Shown in pieces: positions 8,815-16,855 of a stretch of DNA of 52,285 bases. The translations under genes and the position numbers were made by a program. How positions within the stretch are numbered: position 1 is the stretch's first letter; each line of letters opens with the position of its first letter. Origin of the DNA: Thermodesulfovibrionales bacterium (lineage in GTDB: Bacteria; Nitrospirota; Thermodesulfovibrionia; Thermodesulfovibrionales; JdFR-86); NCBI GenBank assembly GCA_030682405.1, contig JAUXOF010000023.1, positions 1 to 52,285 on the forward strand. The letters are read 5' to 3'. The notes beneath the pieces are model-generated. The model searched no databases and was not told the DNA's origin. It saw only the letters and a list, made by a program, of their open reading frames with translations.

Positions 8815-9264
8815 ATGCTTAAGGCTAAAGACATAATGAAGACCGACATCGTAACCGTAACCGGAGATATGACTGTTGAGGAATTGGGAAGGCTTTTCAT
8901 CGAAAGGGGCATAAGCGGCGCTCCTGTGGTTGACAGAGACGGAAGGCTGCTTGGCGTTGTGACTGAAAACGACCTCATCAGCCGCAACAAAAGGATTCAT
9001 ATTCCGACCATGCTCAGGATATTCGACGCCTTCATACCGATTGAGCCGACCGGGACTATGGAGGACGAGATGAAAAGAATGTCGGCAACTACGGTCTCGG
9101 AGATATGTGTAAAGGATGTCCTGACAATCACGGAGGAAACGACCATTGAGGAGATAGCGACCATCATGGCCGAGCACAGGGTGCATCTTCTGCCCGTCAT
9201 CCGCGAGGGCAAGGTTGCGGGAATAGTAGGAAAGCACGAGGTCATAAAAGGGATAAGCAGTTGA
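8815..9264 (+). CDS. Tandem CBS-domain protein
   Basis: This 149-residue protein is made almost entirely of two CBS motifs (about 4-60 and 93-148), each with the typical DIMKTDIVTV or VLTITEETTIEE opening and a GxPVVDxxGxLLGVVT-type strand. CBS pairs bind adenosyl ligands such as AMP, ATP or SAM and usually regulate a partner. AAGGAGG at 8804-8810 overlaps the pgeF stop and lies 4 nt before the ATG at 8815, so this start is preferred over TTG 8812. It sits between pgeF and tsaE; its target is not evident. Confidence 0.9.
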   Translation: MLKAKDIMKTDIVTVTGDMTVEELGRLFIERGISGAPVVDRDGRLLGVVTENDLISRNKRIHIPTMLRIFDAFIPIEPTGTMEDEMKRMSATTVSEICVKDVLTITEETTIEEIATIMAEHRVHLLPVIREGKVAGIVGKHEVIKGISS

Positions 9265-9683
9265 GGCTCATAAGCAAAAGCCCGCGCGAGACAAAGGACG
9301 CAGGAAAGAGACTCGGCAGGAAACTCAGGGCCGGAGACACTGTCTGCCTTTACGGGGATTTAGGCTCCGGGAAAACGACTTTCGTAAAAGGCGTAGCCGG
9401 TTCGCTCGGCATACCCGAAAGGGAGATTGCAAGCGCAAGCTTCACCATAATCTCAGAGCACGAGGCAAAGCCCCCTCTTTACCACATAGACCTCTACAGG
9501 ATAGACAGCGAAGCGGACCTTGAGACAACCGGGGTTTATGACTATATAGGCGGCGACGGCATAGCAGTCATAGAATGGGCCGAAAAAATGCCTGAAACGG
9601 AAGTGGCCGTAAGGGTAGCGATAAACATCTTCCCCGGAGACGAAAGGGAGATTGTCATTGAGGGGATGGAGGAGGACCCGTGA
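9261..9683 (+). CDS. tsaE: tRNA threonylcarbamoyladenosine biosynthesis ATPase TsaE
   Basis: This 140-residue protein has a Walker A motif GDLGSGKTTFVKG near residue 33, the ASASFTIISEH switch segment near 58, a YHIDLYR strand and VIEWAEKMP near residue 106, all characteristic of TsaE. The protein drives the TsaB-TsaD complex that makes t6A37 in ANN-decoding tRNAs. The start is TTG 9261, which overlaps the TGA of the CBS gene as TTGA, indicating translational coupling. It ends convergently with rfaE2, 5 bp apart. Confidence 0.95.
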   Translation: MRLISKSPRETKDAGKRLGRKLRAGDTVCLYGDLGSGKTTFVKGVAGSLGIPEREIASASFTIISEHEAKPPLYHIDLYRIDSEADLETTGVYDYIGGDGIAVIEWAEKMPETEVAVRVAINIFPGDEREIVIEGMEEDP

Positions 9684-9688
9684 GGACA

Positions 9689-10162
9689 CTACATCAAAAC
9701 AGCCGTTTTGACCCCCTTAATCTTCTCGATTATCTCTGTTGTGGAGGCCCCTTCTATATAGGGCAGGCTCAGGGTCACTGGCACGAGGTCGTGTCCCGCT
9801 ATATCCTCTTTCCTCCAGTCCCCGCCCTTAACGAGCACATCCGGCCTGAGGAACTTTATAAGCTCATACGGCGTGTCCTCGTTAAAAAGGGTCACATAGT
9901 CAACCATCTCAAGGGCCGAGACGACCTCTGCCCTGTGAACTCCGGGTATGACCGGCCTGCCGGGCTTAATCACTGAGACTGATTTGTCGGAATTGACCGC
10001 AACGACAAGGACATCGCCGAGTCCCTTGGCCTCCTTAAGATACCTTATGTGGCCGACATGGATGAGGTCGAAACAGCCGTTTGTGAAGACAACCGTTTTC
10101 CCCTCTGAGCGCGCACTGGAAAGCGCGGTTTTCAACTCATCCCGGCCGAGCACCTTACCCAC
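9689..10162 (-). CDS. rfaE2: D-glycero-beta-D-manno-heptose 1-phosphate adenylyltransferase
   Basis: This 157-residue stand-alone nucleotidyltransferase corresponds to the C-terminal domain of HldE. The GCFDLIHVGHIRYL motif (near residues 30-43) is the cytidylyltransferase-type HxGH signature, and KGGDW and the C-terminal EGASTTEIIEKI fit the RfaE2 family. It activates heptose phosphate for LPS inner core, which implies a heptose-containing outer membrane. GTG 10162 is preceded by GGAGG at 5 nt and overlaps the end of the Nudix gene. It is the last gene of the dxr-rseP-Nudix-rfaE2 unit. Confidence 0.93.
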   Translation of the reverse strand: MGKVLGRDELKTALSSARSEGKTVVFTNGCFDLIHVGHIRYLKEAKGLGDVLVVAVNSDKSVSVIKPGRPVIPGVHRAEVVSALEMVDYVTLFNEDTPYELIKFLRPDVLVKGGDWRKEDIAGHDLVPVTLSLPYIEGASTTEIIEKIKGVKTAVLM

Positions 10163-10613
10163 AAGCGCCTCCGGCAGGAGGAACGGCTGTTATCATCTCC
10201 CTTACCTTCACTATCATATCCTTGTCGCCTTTATACGAAACCCTCCGGAGGGCCTCGTCTATTGGAAACCATGCGGCATCATCAACCTCCCAGTCATGGT
10301 CTGAGGTGTCTCCGCTGACGTATTCCAAGAGATAATAATACACTGTTTTTTTGACCTTCGCATTCTCTTCCTTGAGGAAATACCAGTATGTGGTCTCCCC
10401 TATCTTCTCAATGAGCCTGCCGTTAAGCCCTGTCTCCTCAAGCACTTCCCTTACCGAGGTCTCCTCCGGCTTCTCTCCCTTGTTCACTATGCCCTTGGGA
10501 AGCGTCCAGACGCTTCCGCCCTTTACCGCAACAAGGGCGATTTCGATGCTGTCGTGGACCTTCCTGTAAATGACCCCGCCGGATGAAAACTGCATCTTCA
10601 TCCCTGAACTCAA
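10155..10613 (-). CDS. Nudix hydrolase
   Basis: A complete Nudix box (GIVNKGE, seven residues, REVLEETGL) lies at about residues 41-63 of 152, following a WTLPK strand. Nudix enzymes hydrolyse nucleoside diphosphates linked to another moiety; the DHDWEVDDAAWFP segment resembles diadenosine polyphosphate hydrolase-like members, but the substrate cannot be read from the sequence. The first start is TTG 10613, overlapping the rseP stop as TTGA. ATG 10601 and ATG 10595 are equally possible, the latter with AGGG at 6 nt. Confidence 0.88.
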   Translation of the reverse strand: MSSGMKMQFSSGGVIYRKVHDSIEIALVAVKGGSVWTLPKGIVNKGEKPEETSVREVLEETGLNGRLIEKIGETTYWYFLKEENAKVKKTVYYYLLEYVSGDTSDHDWEVDDAAWFPIDEALRRVSYKGDKDMIVKVREMITAVPPAGGACG

Positions 10614-11683
10614 GGATTGAAACCCTTGCCGGTAAAGATTCTCATCAGGTCGTTATAGAGCGCAAAGGCCATGATTGCGATAAGAACGGCTATTCCCACC
10701 CTCTGGGCGTTAATCACCACCCTCTGGCTGACCTGCCTTCCCCTTACCGCTTCAACGGCAAAAAAGACGAGATGGCCTCCGTCAAGCACGGGGATGGGAA
10801 GGAGGTTGAGTATCCCAAGGTTTATGCTGATTACCCCCATGAAAAAGAAGAAATTCAGCGCACCCTGAGATGCCTGCTCCCCTGCCATCTGCACTATCAG
10901 TATGGGGCCGCCTATAGTCTCGGCAGGTATAATCCTCTGTATGAGCTTTATTATGGACTCTACGGTAAGGACGGAAATCTCAACCGTCTTAACCGTGCCC
11001 ATGATAACCGCCTCGCCTGCTCCGTAATGCCTTTTAAACTGGTTTCCGAGGGGCCTGATTCCTATCAGCCCGGCCTTTTTTTCCTCGCCGAAGATATTGG
11101 TTATGGTCTTTGTCTCAGGGACTATGGTTATAGGGAAAACCTCATCGCCCCTTTTTATCCTGAAGTCAAGGCTCCTGCCCGGACTGTTGTGGATTATTCC
11201 GGTCATCTCCTCCCACTGGCCTATGGACTTGCCGTCTATCTCGACAATCCTGTCGCCCTTAAGAATACCTGCGCCGCTGGCCGGAGAATTCGCAATTATC
11301 TCGCCGACATCGGGATACAGGGCAGGGACGCCTCCCATGTAGATGAGTATGAAGAGAAGACAGGCAAAAAGGAGGTTAAAAAGCGGACCGAAGAAAACTA
11401 TGCCGAACCTCTTCCACACAGGCTGATAATTAAACGCCATCGCCTTTTCATCCTCGCTGAGCTCCGTCTCCGGGTCTTCACCGAGCATCTTGACATAGCC
11501 TCCGAGGGGGAATGCGGATATGAGATATTCCGTATCCCCGTGTTTTTTGCCGATGAGCTTAGGGCCGAAGCCGAGGGAAAACTTAAGCACCCTTACGCCC
11601 ATGAGCTTGGCGAAAATGAAATGCCCAAGCTCATGCACGAATATGAGTATTCCAAGCAGCACGAATGCAGAGATTATAGTCAC
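10610..11683 (-). CDS. rseP: Site-2 intramembrane metalloprotease RseP
   Basis: This 357-residue membrane zinc protease has the HELGH active-site motif at residues 17-21 in the first membrane helix, one PDZ domain at about 115-190 (VGEIIANSPASGAGILKGD) and the second metal motif LLPIPVLDGGH near residue 300. E. coli RseP, with two PDZ domains, cleaves anti-sigma factor RseA and remnant signal peptides; this single-PDZ form resembles shorter bacterial relatives. It follows dxr by 12 bp, a very common dxr-rseP order. The sigma-factor target is not in the window. Confidence 0.95.
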   Translation of the reverse strand: MTIISAFVLLGILIFVHELGHFIFAKLMGVRVLKFSLGFGPKLIGKKHGDTEYLISAFPLGGYVKMLGEDPETELSEDEKAMAFNYQPVWKRFGIVFFGPLFNLLFACLLFILIYMGGVPALYPDVGEIIANSPASGAGILKGDRIVEIDGKSIGQWEEMTGIIHNSPGRSLDFRIKRGDEVFPITIVPETKTITNIFGEEKKAGLIGIRPLGNQFKRHYGAGEAVIMGTVKTVEISVLTVESIIKLIQRIIPAETIGGPILIVQMAGEQASQGALNFFFFMGVISINLGILNLLPIPVLDGGHLVFFAVEAVRGRQVSQRVVINAQRVGIAVLIAIMAFALYNDLMRIFTGKGFNP

Positions 11684-11695
11684 AATACCTTCCTG

Positions 11696-12859
11696 TTATC
11701 TTTTTTTTCCGCCGCCTATGCGGCGGATGACTTCACCGGCCTTTTTCCTTGCCCACCTGTCAGCCTCTTTTACGGACTCGATGCCGTCTATGCCGCTTTT
11801 TACATGGGAGTCCATTGTCTCTTTTATTATAGCAGGAATGTCGTTGAACCCTGCTTCGCCTGCGAGAAACGCCTCAACAGCGGTCTCGTTTGCAGCGTTA
11901 AGGACCGCAGGCACTGTGCCTCCCTCCTTAAGGGCTTCGTATGCATATGAAAGGCACGGGAAGCCTTCAAGGTCAGGCGGCTTGAAGGTCAGCGTCCCGA
12001 CCTTTGAAAGGTCAAGCCGGGGGATAACGCCGTTGAGCCTTTCAGGGTAGGAGAGCGCATATGCTATCGGGGCCTTCATATCCGGGACTGAAAGATGCGC
12101 GATGGAGCTTCCGTCCGTAAACTCCACTATGCAGTGGAGTATGCTCTGGGGGTGTATGAGCACGTCTATGCTTCCTGGCCCTATGCCGAAAAGGTGATGC
12201 GCCTCCATCACCTCAAAGCCCTTGTTCATGAGCGTGGCCGAATCCACTGTTATCTTCCTGCCCATGGACCAGTTGGGGTGTTTGAGGGCATCCTCCGGCG
12301 AGACATCCGCAAGTTCTCTCCTGCCCTTTCCAAGAAAAGGCCCGCCAGAGGCCGTGAGTATTATCCTCTTTAAGGCGCTTGCGCCCCTTCCTTCAAGGCA
12401 CTGGAATACCGCGCTGTGCTCGCTGTCAACAGGGAGTATCCTGACCTTTTTCTTCCTCGCCTCCCCCATCACCATCTCTCCGGCCACGACAAGAGATTCC
12501 TTGTTGGCAAGCCCCACGGTCTTTCCGGCACGAATGGCGGAAAGCGTCGGAAGGAGGCCCGCAAAACCCACAATCGCCGAAAGGACGAAGTCCGAGCTTT
12601 CGTGCGAGGCAACCCGGCAGACCCCGTCCTCTCCGTCAAACACAGGCACGCGCGTATGTTTTCTGAGTTCCTTTGCAGCCGTCCTGTCATAGACCGCAAC
12701 TGCCTCGGGCTTAAACTCCCTTATCTGCCTGAGGAGGACATCAACGCTGCCTTTTGCAGTAAGGCCCACAACCTTAAACCCGTCGCTGTGTTTTGAGACG
12801 ACCTCAAGGGCACTCCTGCCTATGGAACCTGTAGAGCCTAAGATTGTTATGCGCTTCAA
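11696..12859 (-). CDS. dxr: 1-deoxy-D-xylulose 5-phosphate reductoisomerase
   Basis: This 387-residue enzyme of the methylerythritol phosphate pathway converts DXP to MEP with NADPH. Seen: GSTGSIGRSALEVV Rossmann loop at residue 7, NKESLVVAGE, metal- and substrate-binding LPVDSEHSA, TASGGPF, and NWSMGRKITVDSATLMNKG. Full length, so intact. The start is TTG 12859 with GGAG about 9 nt upstream. A TATAAT on the minus strand at 12892-12897 may be its -10 box, but I see no good -35 partner. It supplies isoprenoid precursors for the prenyl synthase at 32374-33366. Confidence 0.96.
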   Translation of the reverse strand: MKRITILGSTGSIGRSALEVVSKHSDGFKVVGLTAKGSVDVLLRQIREFKPEAVAVYDRTAAKELRKHTRVPVFDGEDGVCRVASHESSDFVLSAIVGFAGLLPTLSAIRAGKTVGLANKESLVVAGEMVMGEARKKKVRILPVDSEHSAVFQCLEGRGASALKRIILTASGGPFLGKGRRELADVSPEDALKHPNWSMGRKITVDSATLMNKGFEVMEAHHLFGIGPGSIDVLIHPQSILHCIVEFTDGSSIAHLSVPDMKAPIAYALSYPERLNGVIPRLDLSKVGTLTFKPPDLEGFPCLSYAYEALKEGGTVPAVLNAANETAVEAFLAGEAGFNDIPAIIKETMDSHVKSGIDGIESVKEADRWARKKAGEVIRRIGGGKKR

Positions 12860-12929
12860 ATAATCTCCACCCGCCGTGCGTAAGATTAATCATTATAACG
12901 CATGAGAAACGGTTAGAGATAGTGCGCGG

Positions 12930-14135
12930 TCAAATCGAGGTTATGACGTCGTGCGGGGATTTTGAGGATATCTTAAGCGCAGGATAAAACGCCACGGCAA
13001 GGCCGGATGCAAGGGTAAGAAACAGCACGGCTGCGGCCATCAGCGCCGCCACCGGCAGGGACGGAAGGAGAAACGGCACGTTGAAAAACACCCTTATCAG
13101 GTTTTGAAAGCCGAGGACGAACACAGTGCCGCATGCTATCCCGGAGACGACCCCGCCGCCGGTAATAAGGAGGACTTCATAAAGGAAGAGGTTGCGGACG
13201 TCCCTGTTTTTTGCGCCGAGGGCCTTAAGAAGCCCTATCTCCCTCCTTCTTTCCGCAACGGACATGGAGTAGATGACCCCTATCATGAAAAGGCTCGAAA
13301 GCCAATGGATTATGCCTGCGGCAAGGACTGATTTAAGCGGCATGGCGAGGTTGCGCCTTGCCGCCCTCAGGATGTCGTTTGAGAGCATGACCTTGACTTC
13401 CGGCGCTGCGTACTCAATCCTCAGGGCGGTCTCCTCGTGATTTGCGCCTTCAGCGAACCTGATTAAGACGGATGATACATCTCCCGTGTTTATATCGAGG
13501 GTCTTCCGCGCCTTCCGCCCTGATTCGGCTATCATCCGCCTTGCGCCCTCCATGGGGATGAATACAGAGCTGTCTATGAACCTCATGCCTGTGGGCTCAA
13601 GCTTGCCTGCCATTAGGAATTCCCTGCCGTAAAATTGCATCCTCCCCCCGGGTTCGGCAAGGATATCTGAGCCTGCTATGACCTCGCCGTCGGAAAGGGG
13701 CTTCCTGAGCCTCTCCCTGAGCCACGGGGATATGGTGAAGTCGTGTTCGGGATCAAACCCTATGAGCATCGTATCGGATACGGTGCAGCAGGCAAGGGGC
13801 GCGGATACTATAAAAAGCTGGGCCGCTGTTTCTGCGACTCCTTCTACAGCCGCTATCTTTTCCCTGATGCCGCCTTCCATGTAAAAGGCGGACGGAGTTC
13901 CGGAAAGGAGGATGCCGGTTGTATCGTCCTTCCATTTCAAAGGCACTGCCATGGCGTCCGCGCCCAGACGCTTCCTGCCCGCCTCAATGCTGTTTCCAAC
14001 GGAGAGGTATATGACTGTAAGGGCAAAGAGGGTGCCTGAGACAGCCGCCATGCCGAAAAACATGGAGGCCGTCCTTGCCGGCCTCCTTAAGAGGTTTCTT
14101 GACGCTATGGAAAATATGCTCAGCGCCTTCCTCAA
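12930..14135 (-). CDS. FtsX/MacB-type ABC transporter permease
   Basis: This 401-residue protein has an N-terminal membrane anchor (about 20-42), a large extracytoplasmic MacB-PCD-like domain (about 45-265), and three C-terminal helices carrying the FtsX motif SVAERRREIGLLKALGAKNRDV (split here as SVAERRREIG and LLKALGAKNRDV). Such permeases work by mechanotransmission with a separate ATPase, for example in lipoprotein or macrolide export. No ATPase or adaptor gene adjoins it. TTG 14135 is preceded by AGAGGGG and lies 17 bp after the Wzz-like gene, so it may be transcribed with the polysaccharide export genes. Confidence 0.87.
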   Translation of the reverse strand: MRKALSIFSIASRNLLRRPARTASMFFGMAAVSGTLFALTVIYLSVGNSIEAGRKRLGADAMAVPLKWKDDTTGILLSGTPSAFYMEGGIREKIAAVEGVAETAAQLFIVSAPLACCTVSDTMLIGFDPEHDFTISPWLRERLRKPLSDGEVIAGSDILAEPGGRMQFYGREFLMAGKLEPTGMRFIDSSVFIPMEGARRMIAESGRKARKTLDINTGDVSSVLIRFAEGANHEETALRIEYAAPEVKVMLSNDILRAARRNLAMPLKSVLAAGIIHWLSSLFMIGVIYSMSVAERRREIGLLKALGAKNRDVRNLFLYEVLLITGGGVVSGIACGTVFVLGFQNLIRVFFNVPFLLPSLPVAALMAAAVLFLTLASGLAVAFYPALKISSKSPHDVITSI

Positions 14136-14152
14136 ATAATAATATACCCCTC

Positions 14153-15337
14153 TTAAAAGCGAAACTTCATATACTTTTTCAGTATCTGAATCTTCTCTCT
14201 ATCATCATCGCCTTTTGTTGCACCTTCTATGTACTCCAAAAGAAATGCCGCGAATATCGAAAGGAAGAACCCGGCAAAAGCCGCAATGACAACCGTCTGC
14301 GCCCTTTTCTGCTTCACCATTTTATCAGGCGGTATCGCTTTATCAACCACCTGTATTATCGCCGCATCCCTTGCCTCGTCAAGTTTTGCAAGCGTATATT
14401 GTTTCAAGAGCAATTCATAGAGTGTCTCATTGAATTTCATCTCCCTCAGTTTCCGCATATATTCTGTTCCTACCTGAGGCATCCTTCCCGTAGGCATAAG
14501 CGGGTCGTATCCATCTCCTCCTTTCGATTCAAGCTTTTTAAGCTCTGACTTCAGCCCGTTCAGCGCATCTTCGGCTTTCTGGAGGTCGGGGTTCTGCGGT
14601 TTTAGATATGTCCTCATCACCTTTAGCTCAACTTCCTTTGCGGCAATCTGTGCCTTTAAGTTGGCAATGCTCTCAATGACAGCCCTTACCTGTTCATCTA
14701 TGCCCAGGGCGCCTGTCTTTTCCTGAAACATCTTCGTCTCATCTTCCGCCTTTACAAGCGCCGCCTTTACATCTTTTAACTGCTCTTCATAGAACAATCT
14801 CCTCAGCGATGCCTCTGTAACTGCAAGCTCCTTTGTCAGGTTTTTAAGCTCCTCTACAAGGGCATTAGCCATATCAGCAGCCCTTTTAGGGTCCTCATCC
14901 AGCACCGCAATGCTAATTAGTCCGCTTTTTTTATCAACCGCAACCTTCATCACCTTTTCTATTAGCTTTTTCCTTGCATCCTCGCGGTATTCAGCATCAA
15001 AACGCTCCATGAGGTTAAACCTGTCAATAATCCTATCCGCCATTGTCCTGCCCTTGACAATGCCGACATAGAGGTCGCCCGGGGTCTTCATGCCTACGAT
15101 ATCGGAGAGGCCGCCGCCCGCCGCTCCGCTGAGCATTGAAAGCGCAAGGCTTGAACCGCCCCCGCCCCCCTGTGGAGGGAGTATCCTTGTTTCAGCCCTG
15201 TATATAGGGGGCATGGTAAGACTCATGATTGCCGTGATTAGTGCGGCGACAAAGGTGACTGCCGCGATAAGCCTCTTGCGCTTGGCAAGGACAATCACAT
15301 AATCCAAAATGTTTATATTTTCGTTATCTCTCTGCAC
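14153..15337 (-). CDS. Wzz/GumC-type polysaccharide chain-length determinant
   Basis: This 394-residue protein has two membrane helices (about 23-45 and 350-372) that bracket a periplasmic domain with a long coiled coil (about 175-275, rich in EAEDETKMFQEK-type heptads). The Wzz domain opens with the typical NINILDYVIVLAKRK stretch and PPIYRAETRILPP after the first helix. This topology controls sugar chain length in Wzy-dependent polymer assembly. No cytoplasmic BY-kinase domain is attached. The start is GTG 15337, with AGAGG about 8 nt upstream. It follows the Wzi-like gene in the export operon. Confidence 0.92.
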   Translation of the reverse strand: MQRDNENINILDYVIVLAKRKRLIAAVTFVAALITAIMSLTMPPIYRAETRILPPQGGGGGSSLALSMLSGAAGGGLSDIVGMKTPGDLYVGIVKGRTMADRIIDRFNLMERFDAEYREDARKKLIEKVMKVAVDKKSGLISIAVLDEDPKRAADMANALVEELKNLTKELAVTEASLRRLFYEEQLKDVKAALVKAEDETKMFQEKTGALGIDEQVRAVIESIANLKAQIAAKEVELKVMRTYLKPQNPDLQKAEDALNGLKSELKKLESKGGDGYDPLMPTGRMPQVGTEYMRKLREMKFNETLYELLLKQYTLAKLDEARDAAIIQVVDKAIPPDKMVKQKRAQTVVIAAFAGFFLSIFAAFLLEYIEGATKGDDDREKIQILKKYMKFRF

Positions 15338-15397
15338 CTGAAAAAACCTCTCTATAAAATCAATCAGCCACTATATTCTTACCATATAGACATGGAT

Positions 15398-16855
15398 TTA
15401 TAAAGTGAAATTTACCATGGCTGAGACGGCTCCTATGTTTTTGTCCTCACCGGCGACATTGTCGGTGTTTCTTATTTTTCCGTATCTGCAGATGACTTCA
15501 AGTTCTATCTTTTCCCTTAACCCAACATTCATTTTTAAAGCCGCCTCGTCTTTCCTTTCCTTTATAGGTATTGAAAGGTTGTGTTCCTCCCTGTCATATG
15601 AGAGGGATATTTTCCCCTTTTTCTCGGGAATGAGATATGAAAGCTCGGTAAATAAATCCTTAGAGTCCGTTCCCAGATGATGCCCTATTATCCTGCCCTT
15701 ATATGTATAGCCTGAGCGATATATGTGATGTTTATACCAGACATTTGTATAATTATTCACATAGGTATTAGCGTACTCCGCCCTAAGGCCGAGCCTTTGG
15801 AGTGAAAATACCCTCGGCAGGTATATGCCTGTAATATATGCCCATTTACCGGGCAGCCCGCTTGCCTCATCCTCGCCCGCGGCTTCCATGTAAAGCTGGA
15901 CAGGCTGCGCCCTGAAGGGAAGTGTTATCTTAATATCACCGCCTGCCCTCTGGTCGCCTGCTTCAACTCCGGATACATTTTCCCCTTCGCCTGTAAAACT
16001 TCTCCACCATGTGCCAATGTCCTCGGACCTTCCCTTGCCGCCAAAAAGGGCAGTCCTCTGTAGCCCGAGCTCAACATACGGCATGGGCTTGAGGTTGAGC
16101 CTCAGTCCCCATAGCTTCGGCTCCCTTACGACCCTTTCCTTTTCAAGCTCTGTAACGAAAAAGACGAATCTTACCGGGCCGAGATACTTAAATACCCATG
16201 GAAGCGTCTTGGGTTCCGGGTTTGTAAGCATTGCAATTGTCATAGGTGCGGCATTAGTGGACATGAGCAGTGAACCGTGATAACCAGGCCCCCACCACTG
16301 GGACTCCCTTCCGAGTGTCAGCCCAAGCCCCCAGAAGCTGAAGACACCATATGCCCTCTTCAAGCCGAGGTCTCCACCGTTATCCGAATACCCGAGCTCA
16401 GGACTTATAAGAAACGAGACCCATCCATATTCCCCTCTTCCTGAGATACCTACCCTCACATTTGAGCCTTTTGAGTATGCATCGCCATCGTTGTTATAGC
16501 TTAGCCGGGAGGCATTGCGGTCAGCATAAATATATTTGACATATACCCTATCGGGCAGCTTTATGTATTTCATTGATTTTATTTCAGGTTCAAACTCTCT
16601 TTTTAGGGAATCTATAATTCTTCGTATAAATGGGCTTGCCGTGCCCCTTTCCTCTGCCTCAAGGATGAGTCTTGCCGCCTCTTTTCTGCTTAACGGCTTT
16701 GTTGTAAGAAGCCCGCTCCTTATAACCCCTTCCGCCTCAAGCCTCAGGAGCAGCTCATAGGTGTAATCATCAACACCGAGATTCGTAGATGCACTCAGAG
16801 TAGAAGTCATTGCCATTACAAGCATAAATGCAGTGAGCCATCTAAAACAGGACAA
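15398..16855 (-). CDS. Wzi-like capsule assembly outer-membrane beta-barrel protein
   Basis: This 485-residue protein has a signal peptide (ending TLSAS), a short helical region (about 28-95) and a long series of amphipathic aromatic-rich strands ending in MVNFTL, as expected of an outer-membrane barrel. The GRESQWWGPGYHGSLLMS segment near residue 180 and NAAPM that follows are hallmark residues of the Caps_assemb_Wzi family, which binds capsular polysaccharide at the cell surface. The start is TTG 16855, overlapping the end of the upstream export gene by 14 nt; ATG at 16825 is a shorter alternative with a poor signal peptide. Confidence 0.9.
   Translation of the reverse strand: MSCFRWLTAFMLVMAMTSTLSASTNLGVDDYTYELLLRLEAEGVIRSGLLTTKPLSRKEAARLILEAEERGTASPFIRRIIDSLKREFEPEIKSMKYIKLPDRVYVKYIYADRNASRLSYNNDGDAYSKGSNVRVGISGRGEYGWVSFLISPELGYSDNGGDLGLKRAYGVFSFWGLGLTLGRESQWWGPGYHGSLLMSTNAAPMTIAMLTNPEPKTLPWVFKYLGPVRFVFFVTELEKERVVREPKLWGLRLNLKPMPYVELGLQRTALFGGKGRSEDIGTWWRSFTGEGENVSGVEAGDQRAGGDIKITLPFRAQPVQLYMEAAGEDEASGLPGKWAYITGIYLPRVFSLQRLGLRAEYANTYVNNYTNVWYKHHIYRSGYTYKGRIIGHHLGTDSKDLFTELSYLIPEKKGKISLSYDREEHNLSIPIKERKDEAALKMNVGLREKIELEVICRYGKIRNTDNVAGEDKNIGAVSAMVNFTL

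Noticed and set aside
10583-11950. Long plus-strand open frame (455 codons) opposite rseP and dxr
   Set aside because: It is fully antisense to two well-recognised genes, and its peptide is rich in His, Tyr and Arg with no domain pattern, as expected from the complement of GC-rich coding DNA.
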